A stretch of DNA of 64,000 nt. Origin: Deltaproteobacteria bacterium. GTDB taxonomy: Bacteria > Myxococcota_A > Polyangia > Polyangiales > Ga0077539. Made by a program: the position numbers and the translations under genes. Shown here piece after piece: positions 59,087 to 64,000 of this stretch (within the stretch, counting starts at the first letter, position 1; the number at the start of each line of letters is the position of its first letter). The stretch lies in the NCBI GenBank assembly GCA_030694465.1, contig JAUXYJ010000105.1:124001-188000 (forward strand). Direction: 5' to 3'. The notes below the pieces were generated by a model that saw only the letters and a program-made list of their open reading frames with translations, was not told where the DNA came from and did not search any database.

Positions 59087-60441
59087 GGCGTTGGGACTTT
59101 CGATGCCGCAGAGGCGCTGTTCGGTGCGAGGCCATAGGCGTGCGCGAGGAGCTCCACGGGGTGTTGGACCCTGACACCGTTCTCTTTGGCGATGCGCTGC
59201 GATGCGAGTGGGCAATCGCTTGCCACATGTTCTGCCTCAGTGTCTGCAATTTGCCTGACCAAACGCTGCGAGTACTTCACCCCGAGGTCGTAGTACTCGG
59301 CCTTCATGCCCCACGTGCCATCGACCGCCGAGCACTGCTCAATGACACGCACTTCCGTGTTGGGAATCTTCTCCAGGAGAAGCCGCGCTGGCGTCGCGAT
59401 CTTTTGAGCCCGCATGTGACAGGGCGCGTGGTAGGCGACCTTGCCCAAGGGATTCTCAAAGTTCTTTGGGAGGGCCTTTTTCTCTCGCCAAGCGATCTTC
59501 CAGAGATACTCCATCAGGTCCATGGTCCTCGCGCCGACAAGCGCGGACTCAGGGGTCTTGATCAGCTCGGGATATTCTTTGCGGAGGGTCATCGAGCAGG
59601 ACGGTCCGGGGGCCACGATGTACACGTCATCGTCCAAGAGCGGCGCGAGCTGCTCCACGTTGTAGCGAGCTTTCTCGCGCACTCCGTCAAGGTCTCCAGT
59701 GTCCATGTTGGGCATGCCACAGCAGACCTGCTTGGGGCGCACGACCTTGATCCCCGCGTGCTCGAGCACTGCGACGGCGGCCTGACCAATCCCTGGCCGA
59801 TTGTAATCAACCAGACAAGTCGAGAAGAGCACGACGGTCCCATTGCGCCCTACGTCTTGTGCAGGCCGATGCTTTGCGAACCAGCGATCGAAGGGCTCTA
59901 CCGCGTACTCAGGCAGCGGAAACCGCGCAGAGATCCCCGCCGCACGCTCACCTACTTTGCGGACGAGGGCGCTCTTTGCGACGAAGTTCACCAGCGGCGC
60001 GAGGGGGCCAGAATTGATCACCCCAAGCACTCCTGGCTCTCCCAAGAGGCGCTCTTGAACCGAGATGCCCTCGCGTCGTGAGCGGACCACCTTCTCTCGC
60101 CAGAGGACCTTCGGAAAATCTAGCTGCCACTCGTGATTGTCATCCGGCGTGTAGGGACACTTGACGTAGCAAATCTTGCACTGCCAGCACAGGTCCGTGA
60201 CCAGCCGCATGTCGTGCTCGTTGAGAGTCGAGGCGTCGTGGGCCAGCCCTCGCTCTTCGTGGTTTGCATCGATGCGGTCAAAGAGCGCCGGAAACGATGG
60301 GCAATACGAGACGCACATCCGGCAGCCGTGACAGATCTCAAACGCTCTACGAAGCTCATCTTCGAGATCTTTGGCATCCCAAAATCGTGGCTCGTCCGGA
60401 TCAAAGCAGGGCGGACTCGTTGGGGTGGGTTTGATCGTCAT
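59083..60441 (-). CDS. Heterodisulfide reductase-related Fe-S oxidoreductase
   Basis: 452 residues from ATG 60441. Two [4Fe-4S] clusters of the ferredoxin type are bound by C37, C40, C43, C47 and C85, C88, C91, C95 (CHGCRMC, CWQCKIC). Two CCG-type regions follow: C240-C241 in VCCGMPNMD with PGPSC, and HAPCHMRAQ with QCSAVDG (371) and a late DCPLASQR. The second CCG motif is degenerate (CSA instead of CCG/CSG). These modules move electrons to thiol/disulfide or peroxide-linked substrates. Its operon partner DUF3501 overlaps it; rubrerythrin lies upstream with a 245-base gap. Confidence 0.92.
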   Translation of the reverse strand: MTIKPTPTSPPCFDPDEPRFWDAKDLEDELRRAFEICHGCRMCVSYCPSFPALFDRIDANHEERGLAHDASTLNEHDMRLVTDLCWQCKICYVKCPYTPDDNHEWQLDFPKVLWREKVVRSRREGISVQERLLGEPGVLGVINSGPLAPLVNFVAKSALVRKVGERAAGISARFPLPEYAVEPFDRWFAKHRPAQDVGRNGTVVLFSTCLVDYNRPGIGQAAVAVLEHAGIKVVRPKQVCCGMPNMDTGDLDGVREKARYNVEQLAPLLDDDVYIVAPGPSCSMTLRKEYPELIKTPESALVGARTMDLMEYLWKIAWREKKALPKNFENPLGKVAYHAPCHMRAQKIATPARLLLEKIPNTEVRVIEQCSAVDGTWGMKAEYYDLGVKYSQRLVRQIADTEAEHVASDCPLASQRIAKENGVRVQHPVELLAHAYGLAPNSASAASKVPTP

Positions 60442-60686
60442 CGGGTTTAGTTGCCTTGGATCAAGTTCGGAAGTGTTAGGAGCGATTTGCAAGACAGCTG
60501 GGTTTGCCAACGCACGGTGCATTGAACGTGGAACAAAACCCAAGCACGACCCCACATGCTGCACGAAGCAGTGGGTAGGTCCCGTAGGCCGAGCTCGCTC
60601 TATCCGAGGGTCTGCGCGACGTCCGCGGAGGCGGTGGCGTCGGACGTCGTAAACGTGAGTCCCTGCGAGAGCGAGCTCAACAAAGC

Positions 60687-61109
60687 TCACTGAATCGAAG
60701 CGAGCGCCTTTTCGAAGCGACCTGCGTGGGATTTCTCTGCCTTTGCGAGAGTCTCAAACCACTCTGCGACGTCGTCAAAGCCCTCTTCGCGGGCTTCTTT
60801 AGCCATCGAGGGATACATCGACTGGTACTCGTGGGTCTCGCCGTGGACGGCCGACGCGAGGTTCTTCTCGGTGCTTCCGATCGCCATGTCCGTCGCGGGG
60901 TCGCCCACTTGACGAAGGTAATCGAGGTGGCCGTGGGCGTGGCCGGTCTCGCCCGAGGCCGTGTCACGAAACAGCCCTGCGACGTCGGGGTAGCCCTCTA
61001 CGTCGGCCTGCTTGGCGAAGTACTCATAGCGACGGTTGGCTTGGCTCTCGCCAGCGAAAGCGGCTTTGAGGTTGGCGTGCGTCTTGGTGCCGTTAAGTGT
61101 CTTACCCAT
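60687..61109 (-). CDS. Rubrerythrin-like diiron protein
   Basis: 140 residues from ATG 61109, with AAGGAA eight bases upstream. Ferritin-like diiron four-helix bundle: Glu21, Glu54, His57, Glu91, Glu125 and His128 in the [15 protein letters not shown] and EKSH motifs. It lacks the C-terminal rubredoxin domain of classical rubrerythrin, so electrons must come from a partner; the Fe-S oxidoreductase downstream is the obvious candidate. Probably reduces peroxide in the cytoplasm. The family name sits with the DUF3501 cluster. Confidence 0.93.
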   Translation of the reverse strand: MGKTLNGTKTHANLKAAFAGESQANRRYEYFAKQADVEGYPDVAGLFRDTASGETGHAHGHLDYLRQVGDPATDMAIGSTEKNLASAVHGETHEYQSMYPSMAKEAREEGFDDVAEWFETLAKAEKSHAGRFEKALASIQ

Positions 61110-61361
61110 GTGATTGATTCCTTTGAGGGAGTAGTTGCGTGAATGGTTGTAGGGGCCCAGTCCCAGCCGCGTGGGAGCTTCTGATGCTCTCTCGGTGAGA
61201 TTGGATGCGGCGAGGCACGCGAGGAGAGAAAATTCGCAGAAATCCTGCCCCTTTGGCCCAAAAACGAGCGGAGAATAGCTCAAACGCCCACGTTGGCGAA
61301 CGAGAACGAGAGCTAAAATTGCAGACCAGCGCCGAATCTCGACGTCGGTCGCAGTGGGTCA

Positions 61362-61814
61362 CTAGCTCGCAGTGGGGGTGTTCTGAACCAGGACTTTGGT
61401 GCCTGAGTCAAATCGCACTTCGATCTTGTTGAGCGCGAGCTCGCGGATGACAACGCCAACACCGAAGGTCTTGTGAGAGATCCAGGTGTTGGGCGCGAAT
61501 CGCTCTGCGATGGTGTAGATAAAAATGTGCGCGTGGGGAGGCGGCGCGGCGGGCGGAGCGTCCTCGGACGCGCCCCGCGTTGAAGCTTTAGACACCGCGG
61601 ACTTAGAAGCTCGGGGCGTCTTCGTGCTCGCAGCGGCGGCGTTTGCCGCAGCTGAAGCGCTCTTGGGCGCGCGATACTTGTGGGATCCGTAGCAGGTCCT
61701 GCACTCAACATTCGCGGGTTTGTTCGCCACGACAGCGATGATTTTGTGGGTTAGATCGAGTTTGCACTTCGTGCAGTACGAATCGATCTCTTGGCCGGCT
61801 CGGTAGGTTGTCAT
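61362..61814 (-). CDS. Zinc-ribbon protein with basic linker and C-terminal beta domain
   Basis: 150 residues from ATG 61814. The N-terminal zinc ribbon (SYCTKCKLD, VECRTCYGSHK) has two CxxC pairs. A Lys/Ala/Ser-rich linker (about 55-100) follows, then a small beta domain (FGVGVVIRELALNKIEVRFDSGTKVLVQN) similar to UvrD-type C-terminal or SH3-like barrels. This fits a nucleic-acid-binding protein. It is divergent from mazG with a 52-base spacer, so shared control is possible. Not a recognised family. Confidence 0.8.
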   Translation of the reverse strand: MTTYRAGQEIDSYCTKCKLDLTHKIIAVVANKPANVECRTCYGSHKYRAPKSASAAANAAAASTKTPRASKSAVSKASTRGASEDAPPAAPPPHAHIFIYTIAERFAPNTWISHKTFGVGVVIRELALNKIEVRFDSGTKVLVQNTPTAS

Positions 61815-61866
61815 TGGGTCTATCGGTGCGCTGTTCGAGCGCGGTGCCGTGCTAGCAGCTACGGCC

Positions 61867-62724
61867 ATGACCGTAAAGAAACAGTTGGATCCGGCGCTGA
61901 CATCTCTGCGCGAGGTTGTGGCACGACTGCTAGGGCCCGCGGGGTGTCCGTGGGACCTTGAGCAGACTCCGCAGTCGATGAAAAAGCACATCATCGAAGA
62001 GGCCTACGAGCTGTGCGACGCCGTAGATGGTCTGGGAGGGGAGGGTGAGCATCCCGTAGGTCCTGCCAGGTCAGAGCTGGCCAGCGACGCTGTCGATGCG
62101 CTGTCGAGTGAGCTCGGAGACATCTTGCTGCAGGTCGTGTTTGTGAGCGAGCTTGCCCAGTCAAGGGGCTGGTTTTCTCTCGACGACGTGAGCGATCGCA
62201 TCGTGAGTAAGATGGTACGACGTCATCCTCATGTTTTTGGTGATACAAAAGCAGATAAGTCATCTGAAGTATTAAAAAATTGGGAAGAGATAAAGGCCGC
62301 TGAGAGAGGTAAGTATGCGCTCTTGGAGGGGCTGCCTAAATCGATGCCTGCGCTGAGCTACGCGCAACGTGCAGGCGAGAAAGTTTCGCGTGTCGGGTTT
62401 GACTGGCCAGACCTGGCGGGAGCGCGACGCAAGCTCACCGAGGAGCTTGGGGAGCTGGACGAAGCGGTCGCCCTCGGTGACCGAGCGGCGATGGAGGCCG
62501 AGCTTGGCGATGTGTTGTTCTCGGTCTGCAATCTCGCTCGAAAAGCAGGGCTCGACGCAGAGGGCGCGCTGCGAGGGTCGAATCGGCGGTTTGCGAGCCG
62601 ATTTGCTTCGATTGAGGCCATGGTGAGTGACGCCGGAGAGGCGATTTCAGAGCAAAGCGAGGAGAGTTTTGAGCGGCTGTGGCAGCGGGCGAAGGCGGCC
62701 GAGCGAGACCGCGCGAAGCAGTGA
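61867..62724 (+). CDS. mazG: Nucleoside triphosphate pyrophosphohydrolase MazG
   Basis: 285 residues from ATG 61867; GTG 61849 is an alternative. It hydrolyses NTPs/dNTPs to monophosphates, often to remove damaged or excess nucleotides. Two MazG domains: CPWDLEQTPQSMKKHIIEEAYEL (EExxE-type metal-binding helix) with LGDILLQVVF, and a second with LTEELGELDEA, then AELGDVLFSVCNLARKAG. An all-alpha protein of the E. coli size class (263). A strong acidic linker between the domains is present. Confidence 0.95.
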   Translation: MTVKKQLDPALTSLREVVARLLGPAGCPWDLEQTPQSMKKHIIEEAYELCDAVDGLGGEGEHPVGPARSELASDAVDALSSELGDILLQVVFVSELAQSRGWFSLDDVSDRIVSKMVRRHPHVFGDTKADKSSEVLKNWEEIKAAERGKYALLEGLPKSMPALSYAQRAGEKVSRVGFDWPDLAGARRKLTEELGELDEAVALGDRAAMEAELGDVLFSVCNLARKAGLDAEGALRGSNRRFASRFASIEAMVSDAGEAISEQSEESFERLWQRAKAAERDRAKQ

Positions 62725-62826
62725 GCAGGGGTTTTGCTCGGTCCATTGCGACGCGGTGCACACTGCTAGCCGTCTAGACTTGATATACTCGACCAGGTTC
62801 AGGCGCGGATGGTCTCGATAAACGGG

Positions 62827-62858
62827 CAGTCCGCGGTGCTTTGACTATGCGCGGACTG
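62827..62858. promoter_or_regulatory. 9-base inverted repeat before the calcium-repeat lipoprotein
   Basis: Arms CAGTCCGCG (62827-62835) and CGCGGACTG (62850-62858) separated by 14 bases, 30 bases before ATG 62888. There is no T-run, so it is an operator or leader hairpin rather than a terminator. Confidence 0.4.
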
Positions 62859-62887
62859 TGTCTGCGCGCTTGACGGAGGATGCCGAT

Positions 62888-64000
62888 ATGCGTCGATGGT
62901 TGCTTCTCTCCAGTGTTGCTCTCTCGCTTGGTTGTGCTGAAGACCTAGGGGGGCCAGGGGATGGTTCGAACGTCGATGTCGTCAGCGACGTTGTCGCAAG
63001 CGGTGAAGCCGGAGGCGGTGGCGGAGACGCCGGCTTGGACGCGTCTTTCGGCTCCGACGGCGGAGGAGTCATCGGGTCCGATGCAGGCGGCGATGGCAGT
63101 GGCGGTTCTGACGCGACGGTCCCTGACGGGAGCATGGTCATGCTCGACGACGCCGACATGGACGGGATCTCGGATGTGGACGAGGGCCGCGCGGCGGGCG
63201 TCGACACCGATCGTGACGGAGTCCCGGACTACCTCGATAGCGACTCGGACGACGACGGCATCCCAGACCGTGAAGAAGCAGGTGACACGTTTACGGTGAC
63301 GCCTCCGGTGGACTCGGACCGCGATGGGACGCCGGATTTTAGGGACCTAGATTCAGACGGCAACGGTTGGCCAGACCGCCTTGAGGGGGCCATGGATCGC
63401 GACGCCGACGGGCTTGGCGACTACCGAGACATGGACAACGATGGCGACTTCATTGACGACATGATCGAGATCGGTCCGATGCCGATGACGCCGGTGGACA
63501 CCGATCGCGATGGCATTGCGGATCTCAATGAGGTTGATGCGGACAACGATACCATTCTGGACGCCGAAGAGAGCGCGACTACCGACACCGATCGCGATGG
63601 TCGCGTCGATCGCGTCGACGACGATTCGGACAATGACACTTGGACTGATCGCGAGGAGGCTGGCGACCTGGATCTCGCGACTCCAGCGGTCGACACAGAC
63701 ATGGATGGGATCCCGGACTATCGCGATCCTGATTCGGACAATGACGGACTTTCGGATAGGCTTGAGAGGACCCATCGCACTTCGCGAACCAATCCAGACA
63801 CGGACGGCGACGGGGTCAGCGATCTTATCGAAGTTGGCGCGGGGACCAACCCGTTGGACATGGCGGATTCACCGCGGACGCGAGGCAACTTTGTCTTCGT
63901 AGTTCCTTACATGATGCCGCCGATGCCAGCGCGTGATACGCTGCAATTTAGCACGACTTTGCGACGCGCAGACGTGTACTTCTTGATGGACACGACGGGC
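62888..64000 (+). CDS. Partial lipoprotein with thrombospondin type 3-like calcium repeats (possible VWA domain)
   Basis: 371 residues visible, open at the right edge. ATG 62888 has GGAGGA seven bases upstream. The signal peptide has lipobox LGC (about residues 14-16), then a Gly/Asp/Ser linker and about twelve Asp-rich repeats ([22 protein letters not shown]-type). At the end, [13 protein letters not shown] resembles the MIDAS start of a von Willebrand factor A domain, suggesting a calcium-dependent surface adhesin with a VWA domain beyond the window. Membrane-anchored exported protein; the rest is unseen. Confidence 0.85.
   Translation, partial: MRRWLLLSSVALSLGCAEDLGGPGDGSNVDVVSDVVASGEAGGGGGDAGLDASFGSDGGGVIGSDAGGDGSGGSDATVPDGSMVMLDDADMDGISDVDEGRAAGVDTDRDGVPDYLDSDSDDDGIPDREEAGDTFTVTPPVDSDRDGTPDFRDLDSDGNGWPDRLEGAMDRDADGLGDYRDMDNDGDFIDDMIEIGPMPMTPVDTDRDGIADLNEVDADNDTILDAEESATTDTDRDGRVDRVDDDSDNDTWTDREEAGDLDLATPAVDTDMDGIPDYRDPDSDNDGLSDRLERTHRTSRTNPDTDGDGVSDLIEVGAGTNPLDMADSPRTRGNFVFVVPYMMPPMPARDTLQFSTTLRRADVYFLMDTTG

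Noticed and set aside
59071-60081. 336-codon plus-strand ORF opposite the Fe-S oxidoreductase
   Set aside because: Antisense shadow; the minus strand has two complete Fe-S motifs.

Overview
The window looks like chromosomal DNA of a Gram-negative, high-GC bacterium (about 60 % GC by eye), most likely from the Myxococcota or a neighbouring deltaproteobacterial lineage. Supporting features are paired outer-membrane barrels of the myxobacterial type, an AgmX/PglI-type C-terminal domain, a membrane-anchored FtsY, OmpA and lipoproteins with thrombospondin-type-3 calcium repeats, many small lipoproteins, and a rubrerythrin / Fe-S / DUF3501 cluster. Lineage is inferred from gene content only. About 65 protein genes and one tRNA are supported. 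Genes are densely packed, often with 4-base stop/start overlaps. I see no insertion sequence, prophage, CRISPR array, rRNA or obvious defence island, so most of the window is core chromosome.

Layout. 1-3282 (minus): an ECF-type sigma factor, a cysteine-free membrane anti-sigma candidate and three envelope proteins, divergent from a secreted protein with eight TIG/IPT repeats (3488-5620). 5624-9728 (minus): purQ and purL followed by two unknown genes, divergent from methionine aminopeptidase (9923-10741). 10746-16362: small membrane protein, histidine phosphatase, ApaH-like phosphatase, meaB, elongation factor P, a TPR/coiled-coil membrane protein and a lipoprotein pair. 16494-21412: DUF177-rpmF-fabD-fabG-acpP-fabF-rpiB, the fatty-acid synthesis block, lacking plsX and fabH.

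21437-34813: an acyl-CoA synthetase-like enzyme divergent from a secreted SRPBCC-like protein, a 44-residue membrane peptide gene, a TPR-PEGA protein, a histone-deacetylase-family enzyme, a Cache-type sensor without output domain, HEAT-repeat proteins, a HAMP protein and ftsY. 35065-37137: two outer-membrane barrels with a promoter in front and a strong terminator behind. 37270-42926: AgmX/PglI protein, rluD, DUF72 protein, TSP3-OmpA protein and a YrdC/Sua5 protein.

43009-47756: a MacAB-like tripartite exporter (adaptor, ATPase, permease) followed by an Asp-rich calcium-repeat protein and an unknown protein. 47779-50475: a six-cysteine lipoprotein divergent from a TonB-dependent receptor. 50492-53696 (minus): purM-purN translationally coupled to a FAD oxidoreductase. 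53890-58446: rhodanese-MoeB fusion, Cache-like lipoprotein, rhomboid-like protein with zinc ribbon, a lipoprotein with a 12-bp minisatellite, tRNA-Val(CAC). 58505-64000: DUF3501 / Fe-S oxidoreductase / rubrerythrin, a zinc-ribbon protein, mazG, and a truncated lipoprotein with calcium repeats leading into a possible von Willebrand A domain.

Together the window holds four steps of purine synthesis split over two loci (purL, purQ; purM, purN), fatty-acid elongation, translation factors (efp, rpmF, map, a sulfur/MoeB enzyme, YrdC), and an unusually large set of envelope proteins. The strongest leads for new biology are the sigma/anti-sigma envelope operon, the TonB receptor/Cys-rich lipoprotein pair, the N-terminal rhodanese-MoeB fusion, the rhomboid-zinc ribbon protein, the 44-residue peptide, and an apparent excess of the octamer GCGATCGC.
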